DNA of 64,000 nt, taken from positions 124,001 through 188,000 of the forward strand of contig NZ_JBAJMV010000003.1 in NCBI RefSeq assembly GCF_036880965.1, written 5' to 3'. Within the stretch, counting starts at the first letter, position 1. The number at the start of each line of letters is the position of its first letter. The notes beneath the pieces were generated by a model that saw only the letters and a list, made by a program, of their open reading frames with translations, was not told where the DNA came from and made no database searches. Source of the DNA: JAUASW01 sp036880965 (GTDB lineage Bacteria > Pseudomonadota > Gammaproteobacteria > Burkholderiales > Burkholderiaceae_C). Positions 8,323-17,028 of this stretch are shown piece after piece. The position numbers and the translations under genes are program-made.

Positions 8323-9585
8323 CTAGCGGGGGCGCTTGCCCAGGCCGAGATTCATGGCATTGAGCAGCTCGCCACGGTAGTCCTGCGACAGCTCCCATGC
8401 GAACAGGCCAGCGAGGCCGGCGCGGCGCGCATGGCGGCCCTTGTCCAGCACGCCGCGCGGGTCATCGAAGCCGATCCAGATTTGCTGCCCGGGCTCGTAC
8501 AGGCTCCAGGAGCCGGTGCCCGGATCGTGGCGCAGTTGCCAGCCCTTCGCGGGCTGGCCGCGATCATCGATACGGTCTGCACGCAGGGCACGGTAGGTGA
8601 CGGCACCGACATCGCCTTCAGCCGGATACGGCCCGCTGCGTGCGGCGCCGTTCACCGGCTTGCTGACACCGGCAAAGCCACGGCCGTACATGGCCACGCC
8701 GGCCACCAGCTTCTTGCGCGGCACGCCGGCACGTTCAAGGTTCTGCACCGAGCGCTCCAGGCTTTCATCGCCCGGCCGCTGGCTCCTCAAGGCCGTGTGA
8801 TGACCGGCATCGGGCGACCAGGCACCGTAGTAGTCGTAGCTCATCATGAAGACCAGATCCAGCGCCTTGGCGGCCTGCTGGAAGTTGATGCGCTCAACGA
8901 TGGCGCTGGTCGGATTGACGGCGGTGGTCACCAGGTAGCGGCGGCCGGTCTCGCGGCCCAGCAGCTCGACGGCGGCGCGCAGATCGTCCATCAGGTCGGC
9001 ATAGCCCTGGCCGTCACTCTTGCTGCCGAGCTGCACGCCATTGACCTTGCCGTTGTCGCCCGGGTGCTCCCAGTCGATGTCCACACCATCGAAGCCCGGA
9101 TGCTCGCGCAGGAAGCGCACCACGTCCGTGGCGAAGGCCTGGCGCCTGGCGGCGTCGCCAGCAAGATGGAAGAAGCCGTCCGAGCCGCCCCAGCCACCAA
9201 CCGAGGCCAGCACCTGCAGCTCGGGCAGGCGCTGCTTGAGTTTGAGGAAACCGGCGTCAAAGCGCCGCTCGGTCTCGCCATCGCTCAGCGAGAACTCGGG
9301 CCGGCCAGCACAGAGCTTTTCGTCCTTGGCCAACTGGCCCGGGCCACAGATGCGCAGAAAGGCATAGAGCACATGGCTCAGGCTGCCGGGCTGGATCCGG
9401 TCCAGCAGGCTGATGTCTTCCCAGCCGGGCACATAGGCGCCGACGACGGGCGAATCGGGCTGCGTCTTGAACGCAAGAGGTTTGCCGCCGAAAGCCGGCG
9501 GCGCAGCAAGCAGCGGACCGCTCAGGCCAAGGGAAAGGGAAAGGGAACAACAGAAGGACAGTACCGCGGTAGCAGGCAGGCGCAT
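8323..9585 (-). CDS. Secreted GH18 chitinase
   Basis: The 420-residue protein has a signal peptide (cleavage near LLAAPPA) and a single glycoside hydrolase family 18 barrel. The signature DGVDIDWE places the catalytic acid at about Glu173. The upstream strand motif LASVGGWGG and the MMSYDYYGAWS segment, which holds substrate-binding Tyr/Asp residues, are also present. GH18 enzymes cleave beta-1,4-GlcNAc links with retention through substrate assistance. No chitin-binding or fibronectin domain is attached. The ATG at 9585 is used because GGAG lies five bases upstream; a TTG at 9603 is the alternative. Three ACCAAT repeats at 11-bp spacing lie 36-63 bases upstream and may be its operator. It stands alone rather than in a chitin-utilisation operon. 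Confidence 0.92.
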   Translation of the reverse strand: MRLPATAVLSFCCSLSLSLGLSGPLLAAPPAFGGKPLAFKTQPDSPVVGAYVPGWEDISLLDRIQPGSLSHVLYAFLRICGPGQLAKDEKLCAGRPEFSLSDGETERRFDAGFLKLKQRLPELQVLASVGGWGGSDGFFHLAGDAARRQAFATDVVRFLREHPGFDGVDIDWEHPGDNGKVNGVQLGSKSDGQGYADLMDDLRAAVELLGRETGRRYLVTTAVNPTSAIVERINFQQAAKALDLVFMMSYDYYGAWSPDAGHHTALRSQRPGDESLERSVQNLERAGVPRKKLVAGVAMYGRGFAGVSKPVNGAARSGPYPAEGDVGAVTYRALRADRIDDRGQPAKGWQLRHDPGTGSWSLYEPGQQIWIGFDDPRGVLDKGRHARRAGLAGLFAWELSQDYRGELLNAMNLGLGKRPR

Positions 9586-9620
9586 GAGGACTCCGTGTCG
9601 CAAGCGACGCGAAGACTAAC

Positions 9621-9648
9621 ACCAATTTACTACCAATCAGATACCAAT
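9621..9648. repeat. Three ACCAAT repeats at exact 11-bp spacing, chitinase promoter
   Basis: ACCAAT occurs at 9621-9626, 9632-9637 and 9643-9648, read as ATTGGT in the direction of the chitinase gene. The period of 11 bp places all copies on about the same helical face. The stretch is AT-rich compared with its surroundings and lies where the core promoter of the chitinase gene should be, so it may be a regulator-binding array. No regulator is identified. Confidence 0.5.
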
Positions 9649-9654
9649 TTCAAA

Positions 9655-10320
9655 CTACTGCGGCGCCGGGCTGATGCGTACCTGGAGCTCGCGGCTGAGT
9701 TGCGGCTCGGCGTCGCGGCTGCTGTAGACGCCAGGCGGTGAGGCCTGCGGGCCGACGCCGTCACGGGCTATCACCACCCATTGCTGCAACGGTACCAGCA
9801 GGCTGCTGATCAGTTCCTCGCTGCCGGCCTCGTCGCGCGGCTGCAAGCTGCGCAGCTCCAGCAGGGCCGGCTTGGCGCCACCGGGCCAGTTCACCTTGAG
9901 CTGCACACCGGTCTGCCGTTCAACCCAGACCGAACGCGACTGCGCCTGCGGCTGCATCTGGCCCCGGCGCATCTCGACGCCCCAATCGATCCATTCGACA
10001 CGCTTGCGCTCATTCATCAAGGCGCTGGCCGAGCGGCCATTGAGCACCATCAGCCTTTGCACAGCGCCGACGCCGGCATCGTCGGGCCGGGTGGAGACCA
10101 TCTTGCCGCCCTTGGGCGAGACCGAGCCGCCAGTGCCCACCACCACGGCACCCTGCTTGTTGCCGGCCAGAGCCGCGCCGCTGATGCTGGACTCGACCCA
10201 GCGCAGCTCGATCTGCAACATCAGCTGTGGCGGCTCGGCGGCCCGCGCCAGCAGCGGCACGAGGACCACCGCTGGGAGCAGCGCGGGAAGCAGGTGTACG
10301 AGAAGATGGCGCCTGATCAT
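9655..10320 (-). CDS. Exported protein with secretin-like segment
   Basis: The 221-residue product starts with a strong signal peptide (MIRRHLLVHLLPALLPAVVLVPLLARAA). I do not recognise a named family with certainty. The segments LQIELRWVE, VLNGRSASALMNERKRVEW and GVQLKVNWPGG resemble the strand pattern of short secretin domains, where a region 'vlNGqsasl' precedes the membrane strands. It is far too short to be a full secretin and there are no other type II secretion or pilus genes near it. The gene sits between the diguanylate cyclase and the chitinase on the same strand, 36 nt after the former. A role in the envelope is likely; anything further is speculation. Confidence 0.5.
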   Translation of the reverse strand: MIRRHLLVHLLPALLPAVVLVPLLARAAEPPQLMLQIELRWVESSISGAALAGNKQGAVVVGTGGSVSPKGGKMVSTRPDDAGVGAVQRLMVLNGRSASALMNERKRVEWIDWGVEMRRGQMQPQAQSRSVWVERQTGVQLKVNWPGGAKPALLELRSLQPRDEAGSEELISSLLVPLQQWVVIARDGVGPQASPPGVYSSRDAEPQLSRELQVRISPAPQ

Positions 10321-10356
10321 GAGAGCTTCAGCATAGGCCTGGGCACCGCTGCAGAC

Positions 10357-11481
10357 TCAGCCGTAAAGCACGCGATTGCGGCCTTCATTCTTGGCCTGGT
10401 AGAGCAGTCGGTCGGCCCGCTCCAGTGTCTGCTCCAGGCTTTCACCGGGGCGGTGCTGGGTGAGGCCGGCCGAAACACTGGTTTGCAGCATGCGTTCGCC
10501 CATCGGCACACGAAGCGCCTCCACATGCTCGCGCACGCGCTCAACGCCAGCCACGGCCGGCGGCATGCGCGCATCGGCCATCAGCAGCACGAACTCCTCG
10601 CCGCCCCAGCGCGCCAGCACGTCGGAGGCGCGGATCGCCGCCTGCGCAACGTCGGAAAAGCCGCGCAGCACCGCGTCGCCAGCGCCGTGGCCATGCTGGT
10701 CGTTGATGCGCTTGAAGTGGTCGATGTCCAGCAGCGCGACGCAGAAGCTCTGGCCACTGCGCTGGCAGCGCTGCACCTCCTGGTCCAGGAGCGTCTGCAT
10801 GTGGCGGCGGTTCAGGAGCCCGGTCAGTTCATCGCGCGTGGCCATGGACTGGATCTGCGCCAGCGCTTCGGCCAGCTCGGTCTTCTGCTGCGCCAGCCGG
10901 TGCCGGATGCGACTCAGGCGCCCGGCCAGGATGGATACCGCCGGCAGCGTGCAGGCCAGCATCAGGAAGTGGCCCAGTTCGACGGCTGGCGGGTAGACCG
11001 CGGGCTTCCACTGCGACATCGCCGCCATCGTCAGGCCGAACAGGCCGAGGGCATAGAGGCTGATGCGCAGGGTCGTGCTGGCGCGCAGCTGGAACATCCC
11101 GAACACCAGGATGATCATGAGGATGGGAAAGGTCGCGCCGCGCACCGGCCCGGCCATCGAGTAGCCGATGGCGCCACTGGCAATCGCGAACACCATCTGC
11201 CCGACGGTCAGCGAGGGATCGGCCAGGCGCTTGCTCCAGCCACAGCGGATCAGGAGGTAGGCCGTCAGGAGGCCGCCGAGGGACAGGACAGTCCACCACC
11301 ACAGCGGACCCTGGTCCACGCCCGTGACCCAGGCCGCGTACTGCATGATGCAGACGCAGATCGCCATCAGGGCGATGGCCAGGCTGGCCTGGCGCAGGCG
11401 TATGCGCTGCACCGGCTCGGTGGTGAACAGCAGGTCCGCGAGGCGGTCTGTCCAGCCAGGTGTCGTGGTGACGCGTGTCAT
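10357..11481 (-). CDS. Membrane-bound diguanylate cyclase
   Basis: The 374-residue protein has about six hydrophobic helices in its first 190 residues, a short coiled linker and a C-terminal GGDEF domain. The catalytic motif is GGEEF (293-297) and the inhibitory I-site RASD (284-287) is intact five residues before it, so the enzyme should make c-di-GMP and be product-inhibited. The start at 11481 is the first one that gives a compact N-terminus; an in-frame start at 11541 would overlap the Lrp gene. The gene begins 20 nt after the Lrp-type regulator gene on the same strand and is likely co-transcribed with it, linking it to the regulation of amino-acid breakdown. The membrane part matches no named sensor domain that I recognise. 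Confidence 0.88.
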   Translation of the reverse strand: MTRVTTTPGWTDRLADLLFTTEPVQRIRLRQASLAIALMAICVCIMQYAAWVTGVDQGPLWWWTVLSLGGLLTAYLLIRCGWSKRLADPSLTVGQMVFAIASGAIGYSMAGPVRGATFPILMIILVFGMFQLRASTTLRISLYALGLFGLTMAAMSQWKPAVYPPAVELGHFLMLACTLPAVSILAGRLSRIRHRLAQQKTELAEALAQIQSMATRDELTGLLNRRHMQTLLDQEVQRCQRSGQSFCVALLDIDHFKRINDQHGHGAGDAVLRGFSDVAQAAIRASDVLARWGGEEFVLLMADARMPPAVAGVERVREHVEALRVPMGERMLQTSVSAGLTQHRPGESLEQTLERADRLLYQAKNEGRNRVLYG

Positions 11482-11500
11482 GAGCCACAAGCCTACCCGA

Positions 11501-12079
11501 TCAGCCGCCCCGTGCCGATTGCAAGTGTGCGAGCGGCACACCGCCGCCGGCCTTGACCTCGCCCAGCGAGAAGCTGGTGTGCACGTCCTTGACGTTGGGC
11601 AGGTTCAAGAGCGTGTCGATGGTGAATCGGCTGAAGGCATCGAGGTCGGTGGCCAGCACCTGCAGCTCGAAGGTGCCGGCACCCGAGATGTAGTGGCAGG
11701 AAATCACTTCGGGCAGGCGGCGTATCGCTTCTTCCAGCACCTTGGTGGCCTGCGCGTTGTTGCGGTCCGCATCCACCTTCACGAAGGCCAGCACACCGAG
11801 GCCGACCTTGCGGCGGTCGATCTCGGCCCGATAGCCTGTGATGTAGCCCTGCTCCTCCAGCCAGCGCACGCGGCGCCAGGTCGGCGCGGCCGACAGGCCG
11901 ATGCGCGCCGCCAGCTCGGCATTGGACAGGCGCGCCTCGCGCTGCAGCTCGACGAGGATGGCGATGTGATAGCGGTCCAGCGCGCCGTCTTCGCTCTCGG
12001 CGGGCACGGGCTGGCCAGCCTGAGAAGACGCCGGCACGGAGACCTGGGTTTGCCCTGATTTGCGGAATTTCGTCGCCAT
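11501..12079 (-). CDS. Lrp/AsnC-family transcription regulator
   Basis: The 192-residue protein has an N-terminal winged helix-turn-helix (DRYHIAILVELQREARLS, then LAARIGLSAAPTWRRVRWLEE). A C-terminal RAM ligand-binding domain follows, with the typical GxxFELQVLATDLDAF strand and a 'VKDVHTSFSLGEVK' tail. Members bind amino acids or their keto acids and form octamers. It is divergent from the indolepyruvate oxidoreductase gene across 184 bp, the common arrangement in beta-proteobacteria, so it most likely controls that gene in response to aromatic or branched-chain amino acids (inference). About 30 polar residues precede the HTH, longer than in E. coli Lrp. Confidence 0.92.
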   Translation of the reverse strand: MATKFRKSGQTQVSVPASSQAGQPVPAESEDGALDRYHIAILVELQREARLSNAELAARIGLSAAPTWRRVRWLEEQGYITGYRAEIDRRKVGLGVLAFVKVDADRNNAQATKVLEEAIRRLPEVISCHYISGAGTFELQVLATDLDAFSRFTIDTLLNLPNVKDVHTSFSLGEVKAGGGVPLAHLQSARGG

Positions 12080-12263
12080 ATTGGTAGTGATTTGCCAGTT
12101 TGAGAAAGATTATTGCTCCAAGCTTCGGTTTTGGGCGCAAATGAGAAAGCACCCCTCGCCATGCTTTCCCTACACTCGCTGATCCGGAATACTGCCGATA
12201 TCCGGGCCCGCACGCGCGCCACAAGCGAGCACTGCCAGCCTCGTCCCCCAGGAGCCATCGCCC
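12080..12263. promoter_or_regulatory. Divergent promoter region, lrp-type regulator / indolepyruvate oxidoreductase
   Basis: This 184-bp gap between divergent starts must hold promoters for both genes. The part nearest the regulator (about 12080-12150) is clearly more AT-rich than the coding DNA on either side. I found no unambiguous -35/-10 pair and no perfect operator palindrome; Lrp-type sites are degenerate, so this is expected. Confidence 0.5.
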
Positions 12264-15200
12264 ATGAATGCACCGCTGCCCGAACACATCCTGCGCGCCC
12301 TCGAAAAGGTCACGCTGGATGACAAATACTCGCTAGACAACGGTCGCGCCTTCATGAGCGGCGTGCAGGCCCTGGTGCGCCTGCCCATGCTGCAGCGCAC
12401 GCGGGACGCGATGGTCGGCCTCAACACTGCCGGCTTCATCTCGGGCTACCGCGGTTCTCCGCTGGGCGGCTACGACCAGATGCTGATGCAGGCGAAGAAG
12501 CACCTGGCCAAGCAGAACATCGTGTTCCAGCCGGGCGTGAACGAAGAGCTGGGCGCCACCGCCGTGTGGGGTTCGCAGCAGCTGGACCTGTTCCCGGAGA
12601 AGGCCAAGTACGACGGCGTGTTCGGCATCTGGTACGGCAAGGGCCCGGGCGTGGACCGCTGCATCGACGTGTTCAAGCACGCCAACATGGCCGGCACTTC
12701 CAAGCATGGCGGCGTGATCGCCGTGGCCGGTGACGACCACATCGCCAAGAGCTCCACGGCCGCGCACCAGAGCGACCACGTGTTCAAGGCCGTCGGCTTC
12801 CCGGTGTTCTTCCCGAGCAGCGTGCAGGACATCCTCGACATGGGCCTGCATGCCTTCGCCATGAGCCGCTTCTCTGGCCTCTGGTCGGGCCTGAAGACGA
12901 TCCAGGAGATCGTTGAATCCTCGGGCAGCATCAGCGTCGACCCGGACCGCGTGAACATCATCCTGCCGGAAGACTTCCAGATGCCCGAGGGCGGCCTGCA
13001 CATCCGCTGGCCCGATGCGCCGCTGGAGCAGGAAAAGCGCCTGATGGATTACAAGTGGTACGCCGCCCTGGCCTATGTGCGTGCCAACAAGCTGAACTAC
13101 AACGTCGTGGAAACAAAGCACGACCGCTTCGGCATCATCGCCAGCGGCAAGGCCTGGAACGACACCCGCCAGGCGCTGCACGACCTGGGTCTGGACGACG
13201 ACACCTGCCGGCGCCTCGGCATCCGCCTGCACAAGGTCAACGTCGTGTGGCCGCTGGAAGCCACCATCACGCGCGACTTCGCCACCGGCCTGCAGGAGAT
13301 CCTGGTCGTCGAAGAAAAGCGCCAGATGATCGAGTACCAGCTCAAGGAAGAGCTGTACAACTGGCGCCCCGATGTGCGCCCCAATGTGCTGGGCAAGTTC
13401 GACGAGATCGAAGGTGACAACACCGGCGGCGAATGGAACCAGGCCAACCCGAGCCAGAACTGGCTCTTGCGCCCTCAGGCTGACCTGACGCCGGCCATCA
13501 TTGCCCGTGCCATTGCCAAGCGCCTGAAGAAGCTGGGCGTTGACAGCGACATCCAGGCCCGCCTGGACGCCCGCGTCGCCGTGATCGACGCGAAGGAAAA
13601 CGCGCTCAAGGCCGAGGAGAAGACCGCCGGCGGTGCCGACCGCACGCCCTGGTTCTGCTCCGGCTGCCCGCACAACACCTCGACCCGCGTGCCCGAAGGC
13701 TCGCGCGCCGTGGGCGGCATCGGCTGCCACTACATGGTGACCTGGATGCCGGGCCGCAACACAGCCACCTTCACGCAGATGGGTGGCGAAGGCGTGCCCT
13801 GGGTCGGCCAGGCACCATTCACGGATGAGAAGCACATCTTCTCCAACCTGGGCGACGGCACCTACTTCCACAGCGGCATCCTGGCGATCCGCCAGAGCAT
13901 CGCTGCCGGCGTGAACATCACCTACAAGATCCTCTACAACGACGCGGTCGCGATGACCGGCGGCCAGCAGGTGGGCGAGCGCCCGGAAGGCCACAGCGTC
14001 ACGCAGATCATGAACAGCGTGCTGTCCGAAGGCGTGGCCAAGCTGGTGATCGTCACCGACGAACCCGAGAAGTACGCCGGCAAGCCGCTGGGCCTGGGCG
14101 TGACCGTGCACCACCGCGACGAGCTGGACGCGATCCAGCGCCAGTTCCGCGAGATCCCGGGCACGACGGCCATCATCTACGACCAGACCTGCGCCACGGA
14201 GAAGCGCCGCCGCCGCAAGCGCGGCAAGCTCGTGGATCCGGCCAAGCGCGTCGTCATCAACGAACTGGTCTGCGAAGGCTGCGGTGACTGCTCCATCCAG
14301 TCCAACTGCCTGTCGGTCGAGCCTCTGGAAACCGATTTCGGCCGCAAGCGCCAGATCAACCAGAACAGCTGCAACAAGGACTACAGCTGCACCAAGGGCT
14401 TCTGCCCGAGCTTCGTCACCATCGAAGGCGGCGCGCTCAGGAAGCCCAAGAAGGACAAGTCGCTGAACCCCTTTGATGCCGCCATGGGCGTCATTCCGCA
14501 GCCCACGATCCCGAGCGCAGCCGAAGCCTGGGGCATCGTGGTCGCCGGCGTCGGCGGCACCGGCGTCATCACCATCGGCCAGCTGCTGGGCATGGCCGCC
14601 CACCTGGAAGGCAAGGGCGTGATCACGCAGGACGCGGCAGGCCTGGCGCAAAAGGGCGGCGCCACCTGGAGTCACATCCAGATCGCCGACCATGCGGACG
14701 ACATCCACTGCACCAAGGTTGGCACCGCCGAAGCGCAGCTGGTGATTGCCTGCGACTCCATCGTCGCTGCCAACAAGACCACGCTGGCCGTGATGCGCGA
14801 AGGCCGCACCTTCGTGGCGCTCAACACCCATGGCTCGCCCACCGCGAGCCTGGTGAATGACGCCAACTGGAGCTTCCCCGGCGCCGCCTGCGAGGGCGCC
14901 ATTCAAGCCGCCGTCGGCAAGGACCATCTCGGCATGTTCGACGCCGAGGAAGTGGCCGTGAAGCTGGTGGGCGATTCGCTGTACACCAACCCGCTGATGC
15001 TGGGTTATGCCTGGCAGCAGGGCCGCATCCCGCTGAGCTATGCAGCCCTGATGCGCGCCATCGAGCTGAACAACGTCCAGATCGACAACAACAAGGCCGC
15101 CTTCGAATGGGGCCGTCGCTGCGCCCATGACCTCGCCGCCGTGCAGGGCCTGTTCGCCGCCAAGCAGGTGATCAACTTCGTCAAGCGCCCGGGCGTGGAC

Positions 15201-15821
15201 GAGATCGTCGCCAAGCGCGTCGAGTTCCTGACCGGCTATCAGAATGCGGCCTATGCCGAGCAGTACAAGGCCTTCGTCGAGAAGGTGCGTGCGGCAGAAG
15301 GCGCCCTGAACAGCACGAAGCTGACCGAAGCCGTGGCCAAGTACCTGTTCAAGCTGATGGCCTACAAGGACGAGTACGAAGTCGCCCGCCTGCACAGCGA
15401 CACCTCGTTCACCGACAAGATCGCCGCGCAGTTCGAGGGCGACTACAAGATCGTGCACCACCTGGCGCCGCCGCTGCTGTCGAAGAAGAACGACAAGGGC
15501 GAGCTGATCAAGCGCCAATTCGGCGCCTGGGTGCGCCCGGCCTTCTCGGTGCTGGCGAAGATGAAGGGCCTGCGCGGCACGGCGCTGGACATCTTCGGCT
15601 ACACCGAAGAGCGCAAGATGGAACGCGCGCTGATCCAGCAGTACCGCGAAAGCATCGAAGCGATCTTGAGCAAGGGCCTGACGGCCGAGCGCCTGCCGCT
15701 CGCCACCGACATTGCCCGCATCCCGGAAGAGATCCGCGGCTACGGCCATGTGAAGGAGCGCCATGTGCATGCCGCGCGCGGCAAGTGGGACGGCCTGATG
15801 GCGCAGTGGCGCGCCGCCTGA
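12264..15821 (+). CDS. Indolepyruvate ferredoxin oxidoreductase, fused single-chain form
   Basis: The 1185-residue enzyme joins the pyrimidine-binding, thiamine-pyrophosphate-binding and gamma-type domains that are separate IorA and IorB subunits in archaea. Visible landmarks are GCPHNTST (about 466), the TPP motif beginning GDGTYFHSG (about 533), a ferredoxin-like cluster CEGCGDC (about 670) with further Cys residues in the next 40 residues, and the gamma domain start GVGGTGVITIGQLLG (about 760). It oxidatively decarboxylates aryl or branched 2-oxo acids to acyl-CoA with ferredoxin as acceptor, a step in aromatic amino-acid breakdown. It is cytoplasmic. It is divergent from an Lrp-type gene that probably regulates it. 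The length is normal for the fused proteobacterial enzyme. Confidence 0.93.
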   Translation: MNAPLPEHILRALEKVTLDDKYSLDNGRAFMSGVQALVRLPMLQRTRDAMVGLNTAGFISGYRGSPLGGYDQMLMQAKKHLAKQNIVFQPGVNEELGATAVWGSQQLDLFPEKAKYDGVFGIWYGKGPGVDRCIDVFKHANMAGTSKHGGVIAVAGDDHIAKSSTAAHQSDHVFKAVGFPVFFPSSVQDILDMGLHAFAMSRFSGLWSGLKTIQEIVESSGSISVDPDRVNIILPEDFQMPEGGLHIRWPDAPLEQEKRLMDYKWYAALAYVRANKLNYNVVETKHDRFGIIASGKAWNDTRQALHDLGLDDDTCRRLGIRLHKVNVVWPLEATITRDFATGLQEILVVEEKRQMIEYQLKEELYNWRPDVRPNVLGKFDEIEGDNTGGEWNQANPSQNWLLRPQADLTPAIIARAIAKRLKKLGVDSDIQARLDARVAVIDAKENALKAEEKTAGGADRTPWFCSGCPHNTSTRVPEGSRAVGGIGCHYMVTWMPGRNTATFTQMGGEGVPWVGQAPFTDEKHIFSNLGDGTYFHSGILAIRQSIAAGVNITYKILYNDAVAMTGGQQVGERPEGHSVTQIMNSVLSEGVAKLVIVTDEPEKYAGKPLGLGVTVHHRDELDAIQRQFREIPGTTAIIYDQTCATEKRRRRKRGKLVDPAKRVVINELVCEGCGDCSIQSNCLSVEPLETDFGRKRQINQNSCNKDYSCTKGFCPSFVTIEGGALRKPKKDKSLNPFDAAMGVIPQPTIPSAAEAWGIVVAGVGGTGVITIGQLLGMAAHLEGKGVITQDAAGLAQKGGATWSHIQIADHADDIHCTKVGTAEAQLVIACDSIVAANKTTLAVMREGRTFVALNTHGSPTASLVNDANWSFPGAACEGAIQAAVGKDHLGMFDAEEVAVKLVGDSLYTNPLMLGYAWQQGRIPLSYAALMRAIELNNVQIDNNKAAFEWGRRCAHDLAAVQGLFAAKQVINFVKRPGVDEIVAKRVEFLTGYQNAAYAEQYKAFVEKVRAAEGALNSTKLTEAVAKYLFKLMAYKDEYEVARLHSDTSFTDKIAAQFEGDYKIVHHLAPPLLSKKNDKGELIKRQFGAWVRPAFSVLAKMKGLRGTALDIFGYTEERKMERALIQQYRESIEAILSKGLTAERLPLATDIARIPEEIRGYGHVKERHVHAARGKWDGLMAQWRAA

Positions 15822-15825
15822 GCAA

Positions 15826-15844
15826 CGGCCCGCTGAACGGGCCG
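15826..15844. terminator. Hairpin between convergent genes
   Basis: CGGCCCG (15826-15832) and CGGGCCG (15838-15844) form a 7-bp GC stem with a 5-nt loop, five bases after the indolepyruvate oxidoreductase stop and ahead of the convergent phosphoesterase stop. There is no T-run, so its strength as a terminator is uncertain. Confidence 0.45.
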
Positions 15845-15861
15845 CACGCGCGCCCTCGCGG

Positions 15862-17028
15862 CTAGAGCGGCACGGTCGAACCGTCGTGCAGGGCGCGGCT
15901 GTACTGGCCGCCCACGATCAGCAGCCCCTCTGAGCGCCGGGGTGGCAGGCTGCCACGGTAGTCCAGCGGATGCTTGACGCCAATGGCAAGCAGCCGGCCG
16001 TCGAAGCGCGTTTGCACACGCCAGACCGGCGTGTGGCCGACCACAACGGCCTTGGCGTCAAAGTGCCGCAGCGTGGCCTCCATCTGCGCCTGCGAAACCC
16101 CGTCCTCGAAGTAGCCGCGGTACCAAGCCAGCCCCGTCTGCGTGTTGATCAGCAGGTCCTCGGCCAGACGCTGCTGGCGCGGGTAGTAGGGTCGGCGATA
16201 GTGCTCGCGAACGCTGCGGTTCATCTGATCGAGATCGAATCCGGCCTCGGCCAGACCCGGATGCAGGCCGCCATGCACGAACAGATGGCCATTGATCTTC
16301 TCGATGGTGTTCTTGCTGGCCAGCCAGCGGCCGAGAAAGGAATCTGCGCCCGTCAGCTCCTGGTGCTGGCGCTCCAGGATGCCAGCCACGCCGAGATACT
16401 TCTTGTGCGCGGCCCGAAAGTTGCCCTGCAGGTTCTTGATCTCGTGATTGCCGAGGATGAAATGCACCTGCCCGCCCTTGGCACGGGCAGCCTGCTCGAG
16501 CTTGTAGATCAGCCAGAGCAGCTGGGTCGTCGAGGCCCCGCGGTCAACGAAGTCGCCGACCAGCACCAGATGGCCTCGGCCGAAGGTCCATTCCAGCGCA
16601 GCATCCATCACGCGCTGCTGGATGAGAAAGTCGCGGAAGGTTCTGTAGTTGCCTTCGACGTCGGACACGGCCAGGATGGGCTGGCCGTCTTCATGCACCG
16701 CGGCCGGCGCCGCGATGCCGGGCTCGACGCGCACGCTGAAGCTGCTGTCGTCAAGCGGGAAGTGCACGCTGGTCTCGAAACCCTGGCCGGTCGGGTGGCG
16801 CTGCTGCTCCAGCACAAAGCCTTGCTGGCGGCTGCCACGGATGTGGTTCACAACCCAGCCATCGGCCGCTGCGAAGACATGCGGCCCCTCGTCACCGACC
16901 TTCCAGGCCCGCATGTCATCGCCGTAGTCGAGATCGACGCCATAAGCCAGGGCGAGCGCAATGGCCGGCACCGCCAGCAACAGCAACACCACGGAGAAGT
17001 GGCGCAGATGGGTCAGCAAGGTCTTCAC
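15862..17028 (-). CDS. Membrane-anchored calcineurin-like metallophosphoesterase
   Basis: The 388-residue protein has one N-terminal membrane helix (about 11-30) and then a metallophosphoesterase domain. Metal-site motifs appear in order: SDVEGN (Asp123), GDFVDRG (158-164), GNHE (193-196), HGG and GHTPV. The first motif has Glu where PPP-type phosphatases usually have His (GDxHG), a variant known in some bacterial families; the other ligands are intact. The domain should face the periplasm, but the substrate is unknown. The gene overlaps the upstream HAAS-domain gene by four bases (ATGA), so it belongs to a padR-HAAS-phosphoesterase operon and is probably under PadR control. The product looks like the effector of that unit. 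Confidence 0.85.
   Translation of the reverse strand: MKTLLTHLRHFSVVLLLLAVPAIALALAYGVDLDYGDDMRAWKVGDEGPHVFAAADGWVVNHIRGSRQQGFVLEQQRHPTGQGFETSVHFPLDDSSFSVRVEPGIAAPAAVHEDGQPILAVSDVEGNYRTFRDFLIQQRVMDAALEWTFGRGHLVLVGDFVDRGASTTQLLWLIYKLEQAARAKGGQVHFILGNHEIKNLQGNFRAAHKKYLGVAGILERQHQELTGADSFLGRWLASKNTIEKINGHLFVHGGLHPGLAEAGFDLDQMNRSVREHYRRPYYPRQQRLAEDLLINTQTGLAWYRGYFEDGVSQAQMEATLRHFDAKAVVVGHTPVWRVQTRFDGRLLAIGVKHPLDYRGSLPPRRSEGLLIVGGQYSRALHDGSTVPL

Noticed and set aside
12333..15770. Reverse-strand open frame of 1145 codons opposite the indolepyruvate oxidoreductase gene
   Set aside because: It is the mirror of a highly conserved enzyme, its translation is rich in Ala, Gly, His, Arg and Gln with no domain, and such antisense frames are expected in G+C-rich genes.
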